From contig PLEW01000035.1 in NCBI GenBank assembly GCA_003136555.1, positions 919 to 54,755 of the forward strand: 53,837 nt of DNA, read 5' to 3'. The stretch is from Planctomycetota bacterium (lineage in GTDB: Bacteria > Planctomycetota > UBA11346). Below are positions 36,054-45,320 of this stretch, one piece after another. The notes beneath the pieces are model-generated. The model searched no databases, had not been told where the DNA came from, and worked only from the letters and a program-made list of their open reading frames with translations. Numbering within the stretch: position 1 is the first letter of the stretch; each line of letters opens with the position of its first letter. The position numbers were made by a program, and so were the translations under genes.

Positions 36054-36400
36054 GGCGTGTATCCATATCCAGCGGTGTGGCGAACATGCCAGATACATGG
36101 CATTTTACCGTGGAAAATGTGTTCTACGGTGGTGACGGGAGACGTCCCGCCGACCGGACAGGATGATTTTCCGGCGGTGCGCCCGAGCGCCAATCCTAGC
36201 ACATTTATGATTTGAATCGTTTCATCGAGGCCATGCCCGCGGACCACCTGTATCCTGGGTGATCGTCTTGCCCCGGAGCCGGATACGCCCAGGCGGCGGC
36301 CATGCGCGCGACCGCGAGCTCCCCGGGTCCACTGCGTCCACTCCTGGCAGTGGTGGCGCGGATCGGCGCGCTGAGCTGGGCCAGCGGGCCCACGCACCCG
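36054..36400. other. Intergenic region upstream of the prepilin operon; several inverted repeats
   Basis: No gene is supported. Read on the minus strand, the 150 nt before the prepilin start contains several small hairpins: GCGC-4-GCGC (about 36183-36172), a CCGCCG/CGGCGG pair with a long loop, CGGGA-GACG-TCCCG (36136-36149), and CATTTT-7-AAAATG (36101-36119). The last encloses TAAAAT on the minus strand (36102-36107), a possible -10, about 49 nt from the start codon. No -35 of good quality is seen. The remainder (36.2-36.4 kb) holds nothing I recognise. Confidence 0.45.
36101..36119 (-). promoter_or_regulatory. Inverted repeat over a candidate -10 of the prepilin operon
   Basis: CATTTT (36101-36106) and AAAATG (36114-36119) are perfect inverted arms around a 7-nt loop. 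The left arm overlaps a minus-strand TAAAAT (36102-36107), placed where an operator could block transcription. Confidence 0.35.
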
Positions 36401-37327
36401 TCAGCTGCGAGGTGCAGGCGGCGCGGTCAGGGAGAGGAAGGCCTGCTCCAGGCTCTCGCCCAGGTCGGCTCGCCGGATCATGATGCCGCGCGCGGTCAGC
36501 AGGGCCTGCACCGCCATCGCCGCGGCATCGCCCGCGTCGCTGAGGGTGATGGCGAGCATGCCATCCTGGCGCTGCTCGACCGCGGAGACCCCGGGCAGCC
36601 GACCCAGCGCCTCGCATTCCTCGCCGGTGAGCGGCCGGGCGCAGACGACGCGCAGCAGCGGATGACGGCGGCAGACCTCGCTGACCGTGCCGTCGGCGCG
36701 CAGCACGCCGCGCTCGAGGATCACCACCCGATCGCAGAGCTCCTGCATCTCGGCGAGATCGTGCGAACTCACCACCACCGCGACATCCGCGCTGCGGACC
36801 TCGCGGATCAGGCTGCGGATGCCGCGCGCATTGACCGGGTCGAGGCCGGCGGTCGGCTCATCCAGGAGCACCACCGCCGGATCGCCGAGGAAGGCCTGCG
36901 CCAGCGCGAGTCGCTTGTACATGCCATGGGAGAGTTCGGTGGCGCGCTGGCCGAGGTAGTCGCCCAGCCCGAGCCGGACAAGCATCTGGGCGACCTCGGC
37001 TTCGGCCGCCTGCTGGCTGCGTCCGACGAAGCGCAGCAGCCAGGTGAGCTGCTCCAGGATCGGCAGATCGCCCTGGAACCAGGCATCCTGGGGCAGGATG
37101 CCGATGCGGCCGAGCGCCTCCTTGAACGTCCGCCCCTGGACCAGGACGCGGCCGGCATCGGCGCGGATGTATCCGGCGATGATCGAGAACAGCGTGGTCT
37201 TGCCCGCGCCGTTGGCGCCCAGCACGCCGACGATGGAGCCGGCCGGGACGGCGAAGCTGACCCGGTCCAGCACCGTGCGCCGGCCATAGGCGCGGCTGAC
37301 GCCATCGATCAGCAGTGCGGCGGTCAT
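36401..37327 (-). CDS. ABC transporter ATP-binding protein (ABC-2 exporter)
   Basis: 308 residues. Walker A GANGAGKT (37-44), Q-loop PQD (79-81), signature LSHGMYKRLALAQAF (132-146, with His-Gly-Met at the usual Gly-Gly-Gln), DEPTAGLDP (156-164) and SSHDL switch. The C-terminal domain (about 220-300) is the accessory domain of GldA/NatA-type ATPases. It begins 1 nt after the permease stop (TGAGATG), so the two are coupled and likely form one exporter, with cargo unknown. Permease comes first, ATPase second, on the minus strand. Confidence 0.92.
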   Translation of the reverse strand: MTAALLIDGVSRAYGRRTVLDRVSFAVPAGSIVGVLGANGAGKTTLFSIIAGYIRADAGRVLVQGRTFKEALGRIGILPQDAWFQGDLPILEQLTWLLRFVGRSQQAAEAEVAQMLVRLGLGDYLGQRATELSHGMYKRLALAQAFLGDPAVVLLDEPTAGLDPVNARGIRSLIREVRSADVAVVVSSHDLAEMQELCDRVVILERGVLRADGTVSEVCRRHPLLRVVCARPLTGEECEALGRLPGVSAVEQRQDGMLAITLSDAGDAAAMAVQALLTARGIMIRRADLGESLEQAFLSLTAPPAPRS

Positions 37328-37328
37328 C

Positions 37329-38711
37329 TCACAGGTCCTTGGTCTGGAAGGAGCGCAGTCCCAGATACAGGTAGAGCGCGGTGTAGGCGAGGCAGGCCGC
37401 CGCCGCGCCGGCGATCGACCACGGTGAGGGATGGAAGAGCCAGAATTGCAGCGCCGCGGGCACCACGTGGATGAGGTAGATCAGCGGCTCCCAGATCTCG
37501 GCCGAGAGCACCAGGGCGAGGATGGGCACGCCGATCACCACCGCATTGACCAGCGCCAGCACCAGCAGCCCGGTATCCAGCAGGGTCGAGAACCACAGCC
37601 CGAGCGCGACATAGGGCAGGGTGGTGAGGATCAGCGCGGCGGCGGCCCAGGCGCTCCAGGCGAGGTGGGCGCTCCAATTGATGCCGGGCTGGACCAGACC
37701 GAGGGCGACGGTCGCGATCGTTACCAGGACCAGGGTCGCGCCGGCTGCCAGCAGCGCCGCCGCGAGGAAGCGGCCGAGGTAGATGGTCGTGCGCGAAGTG
37801 CGCACCAGGAGGAAGCGGAAGCCGTGCTGGGCGGCATCGCGCGAGATCAGGTTGAACGACGCACCGGCCGCCCACAGCCCGGCGAGGACGGAGAACATCA
37901 GCCAGGTGAAGGAGGTCAGCGCGACGTGGTCCTGGGTCAGGTGGCGGGCCCAGACGGCGCTGCTGGGCTCGCCTTGCATGGCGGTGGCCGGTTCCTCGTG
38001 CAGCACCGTGCGCAGCACCCAGCGGGTAGCGGTCTCGACCAGCACCCCGGGGACGGGAGCCGGCTTGCCATTGCCGAGGAACCTGCCGTTCACCCGTTCG
38101 GCCATCCCCGCCAGGTAGACCACTACCAGCACCACCATCAAGCCGCTGGCGACATAGCCGAGCAGGAAGGCCGGTCCGGCCGCGCCGCGCAGCGTCTGCC
38201 GCAGCGAGAGGCGGAGATTCAGCCGGACATGCCCGGCGTTCGCGCCCCCGCCGCTGGTGGCCAGGGCGCGCTTCAGGGCGACCGGCTTCCACACATCGTG
38301 CACCACGACATTAATCCACACCAGGAGCACCAGCGGATGGAAGGCCGCCAGCAGCCCGATCATCACCCCGGCACCCGGGTCCGGCAGGTTCATCATCCAT
38401 ACCACCGCCATGGTGATGGCGAGCACAGCGTAGAGGTTGGCGACCCACCTCCCCCACAGCGGCGACTGCCGCCGCAGGCCGAAGCCCGATATCAGCAGAA
38501 GAGCCGAGCGCAGGCCGCTCCACCCGGCACTCAGCCAGGCCAGCCACAGGGGGCCATCGGGCAGCAGCGGCGGCCCGTGGTGCGAGGAGCCGTGGCTGGG
38601 CAGCGATAGATGGATCGCGGAGACCAGGCAGATGATCAGGCTGAGGCCGGCACCGACGAAGTTGACTCCTGCCAGGAGCGTGAGGCTGCCAGGTCGGATG
38701 CTCAAGGCCAT
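37329..38711 (-). CDS. ABC-2 type permease with extra N-terminal membrane domain
   Basis: 460 residues. The C-terminal part (about 175-460) is an ABC-2 permease: FLLGYVASGLMVVLVVVYLAG, a large exported loop, then SFNLISRDAAQHGFRFLLVRTSRTTIYLGRFLAAALL, the conserved 'RD..G...LL..P.SR...GRFLA' block of GldF/NatB-like permeases. The N-terminal 150 residues add four hydrophobic helices that are not part of the usual permease. The ATG at 38711 is used; GTG at 38723 is in frame and possible. Pairs with the ATPase at 36401-37327. Substrate cannot be read. Confidence 0.85.
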   Translation of the reverse strand: MALSIRPGSLTLLAGVNFVGAGLSLIICLVSAIHLSLPSHGSSHHGPPLLPDGPLWLAWLSAGWSGLRSALLLISGFGLRRQSPLWGRWVANLYAVLAITMAVVWMMNLPDPGAGVMIGLLAAFHPLVLLVWINVVVHDVWKPVALKRALATSGGGANAGHVRLNLRLSLRQTLRGAAGPAFLLGYVASGLMVVLVVVYLAGMAERVNGRFLGNGKPAPVPGVLVETATRWVLRTVLHEEPATAMQGEPSSAVWARHLTQDHVALTSFTWLMFSVLAGLWAAGASFNLISRDAAQHGFRFLLVRTSRTTIYLGRFLAAALLAAGATLVLVTIATVALGLVQPGINWSAHLAWSAWAAAALILTTLPYVALGLWFSTLLDTGLLVLALVNAVVIGVPILALVLSAEIWEPLIYLIHVVPAALQFWLFHPSPWSIAGAAAACLAYTALYLYLGLRSFQTKDL

Positions 38712-38795
38712 GGCAGCGGTCACAGGGGTGGCTCGAGGGGGTGCAAGCAGGACCTCCCCCCCGCCCGCGCTCCTGCCTGGGCCGCCGCCGGCGGC

Positions 38796-39692
38796 TCACC
38801 CCGGTTGGGTGGCGTCCGCGGGCGGAGTGGGGGGCGTGCGCATGAGCATGCGGTAGATGGCGCTATGGTCGAGCTGGTCGCCGAGACGCTCCTTGAGCGT
38901 CAGGAACTGGCTGCGCGATGCCTGCAGCAGCGGCAGCTCGAGACCGCATGCGCGGGCGAGGCCGGTGGCGGCATCGAGATCCTTGACCTGGTTGCGCACC
39001 GTCCCGCCGGGCACGACATCATCGGCCAGCATGCGCGCCCCATGCTCCTGCAGGATGCGGCTGTCGGCGAAACCGCCAGCCAGGGCGCTGCGCACGGCTG
39101 CGGGGTCGGCCCCGGCCCGCGCTGCCAGGGTCAGCGCCTCGGCGACCGCGCCGATGGTTACCGCGACGATGACCTGGTTGGCGAGCTTGGCGATCTGCCC
39201 GGCACCGGATGCTCCGACATGGGTGGGTCGGCCGAGCACGCTCAGGAGGGGGCGGGCGCGTGCGAAGGTCTCGGCGGTCCCGCCGACCATGATCGCCAGG
39301 CTCGCGCCCGCGGCGCCACGCGTCCCGCCGGAGACCGGGGCGTCGAGGTGGTCGATGCCCGACTGCGCCAGACGGCGCGCATGCTCGCGCGCCCGGTCGG
39401 GGGTGATGGAGCTGAAGTCGATGACCAGCGTCCCAGGCAGCATCGCCGCATGCGCGCCGGAGCCGAAGAGCGCCTCGTCCAACGCCTGGGCGTCGGTCAG
39501 CGATGCCATCACCACCTCGGACCAGCCCGCCAGCTCGGCGGGTGATGCAGCCCACAGCGCTCCGTGGTCCAGCAGCGGCTGGGCCTTGCTACGGGTGCGG
39601 TTCCACACCATCACCGCATGGCCGGCGCGCAGCAGGTTGGCAGCCATCGGCGCGCCCATCAGGCCGGTGCCGATCCAGCCGATGCGGGTCAT
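38796..39692 (-). CDS. Beta-hydroxyacid dehydrogenase (GarR/3-hydroxyisobutyrate family)
   Basis: 298 residues. N-terminal NAD(P) site IGWIGTGLMG (GxGxxG, Gly8/10/13), substrate-binding DAPVSGG (117-123), catalytic GAGQIAKLANQ (Lys169, Asn172) and a C-terminal dimer helix with KERLGDQLDHSAIYRML. This family includes tartronate semialdehyde reductase (GarR), 3-hydroxyisobutyrate dehydrogenase and L-threonate dehydrogenase (LtnD); which one cannot be settled from sequence alone. Its ATG overlaps the stop of the denD-type gene by 4 nt, so both act together, probably in C4 acid-sugar breakdown. Confidence 0.88.
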   Translation of the reverse strand: MTRIGWIGTGLMGAPMAANLLRAGHAVMVWNRTRSKAQPLLDHGALWAASPAELAGWSEVVMASLTDAQALDEALFGSGAHAAMLPGTLVIDFSSITPDRAREHARRLAQSGIDHLDAPVSGGTRGAAGASLAIMVGGTAETFARARPLLSVLGRPTHVGASGAGQIAKLANQVIVAVTIGAVAEALTLAARAGADPAAVRSALAGGFADSRILQEHGARMLADDVVPGGTVRNQVKDLDAATGLARACGLELPLLQASRSQFLTLKERLGDQLDHSAIYRMLMRTPPTPPADATQPG

Positions 39693-40675
39693 GGGACGAT
39701 CCGCCCATCGAGCTCATCGGCGACGAAATCGGCGATGATCTGGCGCGCGCTCGCATCGGCGCGGAATCCGAGGGCGCCCGAGCGCCCGCTGGCGAAGCGC
39801 ACCGGCCAGCCCCTGACGATGGCGACGATCTCCGGCTGCGCGGCGAAGGACAGGCGCTGGGCGGCCTGCTGGCCACCGACCTGGGCGAGCGCCTCGACCA
39901 GCTGGTCGACGGCCATGGTCAGGCCCGGGAGCTGGACGGTGCGGGTGTGGCCGAGGGAGGAGGTGGAGAGCGAGGCGGCATGGATGAAGCTGTCGACCAC
40001 GCGTCGCACCGAGAGCACGCACACCGGCGTCTCGCGCGGCACCGGACAGGTGTAGGCGCGCCCCATCAGCGGTTCGCGCACCAGGGAGCTGGCGAATGCC
40101 GAGGCCGCCATGTTCGGTGCGCCCGGGCGGACGATGATGGTCGGCAGGCGCAGCGAGCGGCCATCGAGGAAGCCCTTGCGGCTGAGGTCGTCGACCAGCC
40201 GTTCGCCGACCGCCTTCTGCATGCCGTAAGAGGTCTGCGGGAAGAGCGCCGTGTCCTCGCCCACTTCCGGCGGCAGCGGTCCGCCGTAGACGGCGGCCGA
40301 GCTGGCCATGATGAACAGCGGAGTGCGGCCGGAGCGCCGGCAGGCCTCCATGAGCGCGAGGGTGCCGTGGAGGTTGACCGCCATGCCCAGGTCGAAATCG
40401 CGCTCGGCCGCGACGCTGACCACCGCTGCCAGGTGGAAGACCGCATCGACGGCATCCTCGGTGATGAGCGCAAGGGTCGCGGCGTCAGCGGCATTGCCGA
40501 TGATGATGCGCAGCCGGGGATCGGCGGGCAGGCCCTGCACCGGCACATGGTCGAGCACGGTCAGGCGCGTGATGCGCTCGGCCGCGCGTGCGGTGGTCAG
40601 CTGCCCTTCGGCGAGCAGGCGCCGGGCCAGGCGCATGCCGATGAAGCCCGCAGCGCCGGTGATGAGGATGTGCAT
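39689..40675 (-). CDS. denD: D-erythronate dehydrogenase-like NAD-dependent epimerase/dehydratase family protein
   Basis: 328 residues of the extended SDR family. GAAGFIG (Gly7, Gly10, Gly13), active-site Ser125-Ser126 with Tyr150-x3-Lys154 (SYGMQK), and the motifs FDLGMAVNLHGT, YGGPLPPEV and LRLPTIIVRPG are characteristic of DenD, which oxidises D-erythronate to 2-oxo-erythronate (NAD+). Kinases and isomerases of the known erythronate pathway (OtnC/OtnI) are not adjacent. It overlaps the GarR-like gene by 4 nt. Upstream (40676-40821) there is a 146-bp gap with no recognised site. Confidence 0.85.
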   Translation of the reverse strand: MHILITGAAGFIGMRLARRLLAEGQLTTARAAERITRLTVLDHVPVQGLPADPRLRIIIGNAADAATLALITEDAVDAVFHLAAVVSVAAERDFDLGMAVNLHGTLALMEACRRSGRTPLFIMASSAAVYGGPLPPEVGEDTALFPQTSYGMQKAVGERLVDDLSRKGFLDGRSLRLPTIIVRPGAPNMAASAFASSLVREPLMGRAYTCPVPRETPVCVLSVRRVVDSFIHAASLSTSSLGHTRTVQLPGLTMAVDQLVEALAQVGGQQAAQRLSFAAQPEIVAIVRGWPVRFASGRSGALGFRADASARQIIADFVADELDGRIVP

Positions 40676-40821
40676 GGCCCTGCTCCTGGCCGCCTGGCCG
40701 CTGTTCGGGCCGGACAGCTTCCTGCGGCAGGCGCTGGCGAAAAGGGCGAATCAGCATCCTCCAGGCCTGTGTATCCCTCCCCGCTTCAGATGGACGGTCG
40801 GCGCCTGGGTGGGGCAGGCGT

Positions 40822-43800
40822 TCAGGGATACGTCAGCGCCGGATCATAGAAATCCAGGCTGACATGCCTGACCTCGCAGTGGTCGTAGACGCTCACCAGC
40901 TCGATGGCGTTGTCCGCGCCATAGCGCAGGAACGGCGTGATGACGATGGCATTGCCGTTCTTGGTCGGTCCGCCGGAGAAGGGGATGAAGGTGCCGTTGA
41001 TCAGCAGGCTGAAGGCCCGTGTCGATTGCACCTCCACCACCGCAGTCAGGCCGCGCACCGCTGCCGGCACCGCGATGCTGCGGGACAGCACCTTGGCGGA
41101 ATAGGGTCCCGGCAGGGTGACCTGGGAGTCGACGTGCAGCATGTCTGGCGCAGTGGACCAGGTTCCGGCCAGCTCGAGGGAACGTTGCGGTGCCGGGATG
41201 AAGCCGAGCCAGCAGTTGCCCGGCAGGCCGTTGATCGCGGTCTCGGACCGGGTTTCGATCAGCAGCGTATGGGTGGTCCCGGGGCCGAGGATGTCGCTGG
41301 CGACCTGGTCGACGCCTTCGACGCCCCAATCCTGGAGGCGCCTGCCATCCAGCCACAACCGCCCGCTCCTGGCGAAATCCGGATAACCGCTGCTGCGCAC
41401 CGACAGGCTCACCCGGCCCGGCTTCCAGGCCGCCGGGACGGTGAAGGTCTTGCGCCAGGCGGCATGCCGGATCGCCGGCTGGCCCGGAAGGCTGAGGATG
41501 CCCAGATCGGCCTGCTTCCAGCTGGAGGCGTCGAAGGCCGGATCGGCCCACAGCTCCGGCTTGTCGGCCTCCTCGGCGGTGCGCCAGGACCAGGCATCAT
41601 CGAGGGGGTGGCGGTAGCGTTCACTCGGCGCCGGGAAGCCGCTGGACACCGGCGTGGTCCCGCGCCACCAGCCGCGCTGGAGGTCGAACCAGTCCACTCC
41701 CGCCTGGTCGAGATGCTGCCGTCTGGTGAGGAACATGCGCGTCTCGTAGGGCTGCAGGTGCACGCCGGCCAGGCGGCCGGAGGTGATCGGCACCTCCAAG
41801 CCCGCCAGCACGTCATAGGCCTTGTCCGCTCCGCCATTCTTGAATACCACCGTGGCATCGACCGCCTGGTCGCGGTTGTCGTTGAACAGCATCCAGACGT
41901 CGTACAGGCCGTTATTGGTGACGTATTCGCGATAGAGGCAATTGCGTGCGGATTGCGCATTGGCGGCGCAGGTCACATCGACGTCGGCCTGGTTGCGGGC
42001 GACTCCCGCCCAGTCGAGGATGGGGAAGAACGCCTCCGGCGGGATGCGCACGCCGCCTCCCGGCTCCTTGCATCCGAACTGGATGATGCGTCCCTTGCCG
42101 AGCTGGCGCATGCCGACCGCGACGCTGCCATCCGCCCACAGCAGCAGGTCCTGGTCGTCCGCTGCGGTGCGCCTGAGGCGCAGTCCGGTGAGGGAGCGGT
42201 TTTTCATCCAGGCGGTCTCGGCGGCATAGACCTCCTGGCCGGGAGCCGGGAGAACCGTCTGATCGGGTGAGCCTGGCGGAGTGGGGGCCTGGGGCCCGCC
42301 GTGGGCCTCGGGAGCGAAGGTCTCATGGGTGAGGACCTGGTAGCCGGACAGGCGGCTGATCGGCCAGGAGTCCGGCGTGCTGGGGCCATGGCGGCCGGTC
42401 TGCCCGGTGGTGACGAAGATGCCGCCGCCGCGGACATAGGCCTCGATGGCTCCCAGCAGCTCGTCGCTCAAGATCGAGGTGTTGGTGTCGATCACCACCT
42501 TGTAGTTGCTGGCGTTGCCGCGCGCGAAGTCGCTCTCGGTGATGCCGTCGCGCGGATGGCTGGCGAGCAGCGATTCGGGCACCTGGCGGCAGGACCAGCC
42601 CGACCAGGTGTTGGTGTTCAGATCCCCGCCCCAGGGGAAGCCGGTGAGCGCGCCGATGTGCATGTGCCAGAGGATCGCCAGGTCGGCGGGATGGCAGTGG
42701 TACTTGCCGAAGGCGTGCCACAGCGGCTGGGTCTGGTCGAAGGCTGCGCAGATGTCGGGATGCCATTCGACATCGCCGATATGCATGAAGTAGTCGACCG
42801 CCTGGACCGCCTCCGAATGGTAGAGTCCGAGCATGCGCCGCATCTCAGGCACGCTGCGCGGCGGCCCGCCCGGTTCGAGGCTGAACGGCAGGCGCGAGCC
42901 GCGCATCAGCGACGGCCACAGCTCGGCCCACAGGCCGGCCATGAAGCCGGTATCCTTGAAGTTGCCGCCGAACTGCTCGGCCAGCCCCTTCAGGCCGTCG
43001 GCCGAATCGGAAGGAGCCATGAAGTCGATCTGCCGCTCGCCGTCCACCTCGCGGATCATCTCGACGCCCCGGCGGGCGGAGGCCATGCGCTCGTATTCGC
43101 GCCAGTCGACATAATCCACCCATTTCGCATCCAGGGCGCGACCGAGCGCCGGGTACTGCCTGGGCTCGTCATGCGACAGGTAGATGCGGTAGCCGATGTA
43201 GCCGCCCGGCACGCCGACGGTCAGCTGGTTGCCGCCGGATTGCACCGCGGCGGTGGCTTCGGCGACCATCCAGTGCGGGTGCGGGTGCTGGCAGCGGCTC
43301 TCGCCGATCAGGCGGCCGTTGAGCCAGATCGTCACCGGCTTGTCCCACGAGGTGTTGAGGTCCCACAGGTAGATCCACGAACGCCTGCCCCCGGCTGCGA
43401 ATGCGGGCGGGCAGTCGAAGCTGCGGCGCATGATCGCCGCCTTGCGCGGGGTGAAGAACGCATGGTCGTCGCCCGGGGCGACCAGGGTCTGCCACTGCGC
43501 ATCATCGAAGCTGGAGCCGTGCCAGCTCTCGTTCGCCGCCTCGCCGGGATAGGCGATCCGCCACCGGCCTGCCAGATCGAGCGCATCGCCGCTCCAGCCG
43601 GCGAACTCGGCGAGCTCAGGCGCCTTGACCGCATCGATGGAGGGCAGCGCGGTCGACCAGGCGGCGTTGACCGCGGCGATGGTGCCATAGCGGACCTTGA
43701 GGTAGGCGCGGAAGGTCTCGTCGACCGCTGGTCCATAGCCCATGAAGGCATCGCCGCCCTGGTAGAACTCGCCATGCGGTTCGAGCCAGCTGAGGATGTT

Positions 43801-44856
43801 GGGCTCCTTGGCGAAGCGGCGGACCACCTGTTGGAGCGAGCCGAACATCGCATTGCGAGCGGCGGTCGCGCCCCATGCCAGCTCGCCGACCTTGCCCCCC
43901 GTCCCCCGCCCTCCGGCGATCGACATGCTGTCGCCGAGGTACTGCGGCATCGGCTGCGCCAATTCGGCGCGGAAGCGGTTGGCGATCCAGTTGGGGATAT
44001 CGTAGTTGTAGGCCGAGAGGTTGATGCCGATGGGGATGCCTGCGGGCTTGGCCCACTGCTCGACCCAGCCCCACCAGTTGGCGTTGGTGACGCCCTCCGA
44101 GGAGCCCTGCATGCTCTCTGTCGCCCACATCAGCAGACCGGCGCCGTGCTCCTTGGCGAAGGCGAAGTCGCGGGCGACATCGTAGGACTCCGGCTTGCTC
44201 CCTGCCGGCATGGCCTCGGGTGGCGGCAGGGTGAAGGGGCCGTAATAGAAGCGGAAGCCGTAGCGGTCGAAGCGATCCAGCCACATCGGCACGCTACGCT
44301 CGGCCGTCGACACCGCGCTGCCGGCATCGCCGACGAGGACGCCATTCACCAGTGCGGCCATGCCTGCGTGATCGGGGGCGGCGAGGATGTAGACCGTGCG
44401 CCCCGAGCGAGCCACCAGCAGGCAGCCTTGGCCGGCGACGTCGTGGAGGGTCAGGGCGGTGGCACCCCACCGGGGACCGGGGGCGGGCAACGTACTGGTC
44501 GAGACGCCAGGCCAGACCACCAGATCGGAGAGGTATTTGGCCTGCGTCAGCTCGGCGAGCTCAGCCGATGCGCAGTCCACCTCGAGCACCGACCTCCCGG
44601 AGCCCGCGCTCCACGCACGGCCTGACACCCGGCCGTAGCCGCGCAGCTGGACCTCGGGCAGGGTGCGCACCAGCGTCAGCGGAACGGCGGTCGAGACGGT
44701 CGCGACGGTGAGCGGGGCATCACCACCGCGCAGCGCACCCGCGCAGGCTGCGAGGAGCGCGATCAGCAGGGTCGCCGGGCTGCGGGGGTGGCTCTGGCGC
44801 AGCGGGGCAGGGGACGAGGCGGGCGAGACGATGCTGGCGATGCAGTCGATGGGCAT
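40822..44856 (-). CDS. Very large exported glycoside hydrolase (GH42/clan-A-like) with carbohydrate-binding domains
   Basis: 1,344 residues. A signal-like hydrophobic stretch (about 28-46) after a 27-residue n-region. The catalytic part resembles GH42/clan A beta-galactosidase-type barrels: NILSWLEPHGEFYQGG (candidate acid/base Glu), FRAYLKVRYGT, and a later SLEPGGPP (candidate nucleophile). A jelly-roll GH2-like sugar-binding domain appears inserted (about 425-570: DDAQWQTLVAPGDD, SFDCPP, YLWDLNTSWDKPVTIWLNG). A glutamine-amidotransferase-like domain with YVRGGGIFVTTGQTG follows, as in GH42 trimerisation domains, then a C-terminal jelly-roll (about 1080-1340). The precise GH family and substrate are inference. 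It is divergent from the beta-helix/PDZ gene and likely co-regulated. Confidence 0.75.
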   Translation of the reverse strand: MPIDCIASIVSPASSPAPLRQSHPRSPATLLIALLAACAGALRGGDAPLTVATVSTAVPLTLVRTLPEVQLRGYGRVSGRAWSAGSGRSVLEVDCASAELAELTQAKYLSDLVVWPGVSTSTLPAPGPRWGATALTLHDVAGQGCLLVARSGRTVYILAAPDHAGMAALVNGVLVGDAGSAVSTAERSVPMWLDRFDRYGFRFYYGPFTLPPPEAMPAGSKPESYDVARDFAFAKEHGAGLLMWATESMQGSSEGVTNANWWGWVEQWAKPAGIPIGINLSAYNYDIPNWIANRFRAELAQPMPQYLGDSMSIAGGRGTGGKVGELAWGATAARNAMFGSLQQVVRRFAKEPNILSWLEPHGEFYQGGDAFMGYGPAVDETFRAYLKVRYGTIAAVNAAWSTALPSIDAVKAPELAEFAGWSGDALDLAGRWRIAYPGEAANESWHGSSFDDAQWQTLVAPGDDHAFFTPRKAAIMRRSFDCPPAFAAGGRRSWIYLWDLNTSWDKPVTIWLNGRLIGESRCQHPHPHWMVAEATAAVQSGGNQLTVGVPGGYIGYRIYLSHDEPRQYPALGRALDAKWVDYVDWREYERMASARRGVEMIREVDGERQIDFMAPSDSADGLKGLAEQFGGNFKDTGFMAGLWAELWPSLMRGSRLPFSLEPGGPPRSVPEMRRMLGLYHSEAVQAVDYFMHIGDVEWHPDICAAFDQTQPLWHAFGKYHCHPADLAILWHMHIGALTGFPWGGDLNTNTWSGWSCRQVPESLLASHPRDGITESDFARGNASNYKVVIDTNTSILSDELLGAIEAYVRGGGIFVTTGQTGRHGPSTPDSWPISRLSGYQVLTHETFAPEAHGGPQAPTPPGSPDQTVLPAPGQEVYAAETAWMKNRSLTGLRLRRTAADDQDLLLWADGSVAVGMRQLGKGRIIQFGCKEPGGGVRIPPEAFFPILDWAGVARNQADVDVTCAANAQSARNCLYREYVTNNGLYDVWMLFNDNRDQAVDATVVFKNGGADKAYDVLAGLEVPITSGRLAGVHLQPYETRMFLTRRQHLDQAGVDWFDLQRGWWRGTTPVSSGFPAPSERYRHPLDDAWSWRTAEEADKPELWADPAFDASSWKQADLGILSLPGQPAIRHAAWRKTFTVPAAWKPGRVSLSVRSSGYPDFARSGRLWLDGRRLQDWGVEGVDQVASDILGPGTTHTLLIETRSETAINGLPGNCWLGFIPAPQRSLELAGTWSTAPDMLHVDSQVTLPGPYSAKVLSRSIAVPAAVRGLTAVVEVQSTRAFSLLINGTFIPFSGGPTKNGNAIVITPFLRYGADNAIELVSVYDHCEVRHVSLDFYDPALTYP

Positions 44857-45320
44857 GTGGTCCTCGAGCAGCAGATCGGGATGGATCGATGACGGTGCGG
44901 ATGATGGTAGCCGTATGGGCTAGCGGGAGTCAACCAGGGGACAGTGCCGCCACCGTGCCAGGGTCGGCTTGCCCGCCCATCCCCTGAACGGGGGAGGATG
45001 GCTGGATTGGGGGGATGAGGAGGTTCTTGCCAATCCGTCAACTGGGGTGTCATCCCGCGCTCCATCAGCACATGATGGGTGCCGGTGATGGCCAAGGTCG
45101 TCGGGCAAGCGCAGCGACGGTGGTCTCGGACCGTGCGCGGCTGTCGGGGAGGAGGACGGCTGCGCCCCGGCACCCGACAATGTATCCGAAGGCGTTATCG
45201 CAGGTCGGCATTCCGCCATTTCCCCAGACGATTTCGGTGTTCTCCTGTAGTGCCTGGAGACCTGCGATGCTGAATTCCGGCACTCCCGTTTCAACTACAG
45301 CCCGCGCTCCGGGTCCCATC
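44857..45320. other. Divergent intergenic region between two large exported proteins
   Basis: About 460 bp with no supported gene. Small frames on either strand lack signal, homology or Shine-Dalgarno support. The stretch probably carries the promoters and any operator for the glycoside hydrolase and the beta-helix protein, but no clear sigma-70 pair or long palindrome was found. Confidence 0.5.

Noticed and set aside
42301-44625. Long plus-strand open frame opposite the GH42-like gene
   Set aside because: Antisense shadow of the glycoside hydrolase, without motifs.
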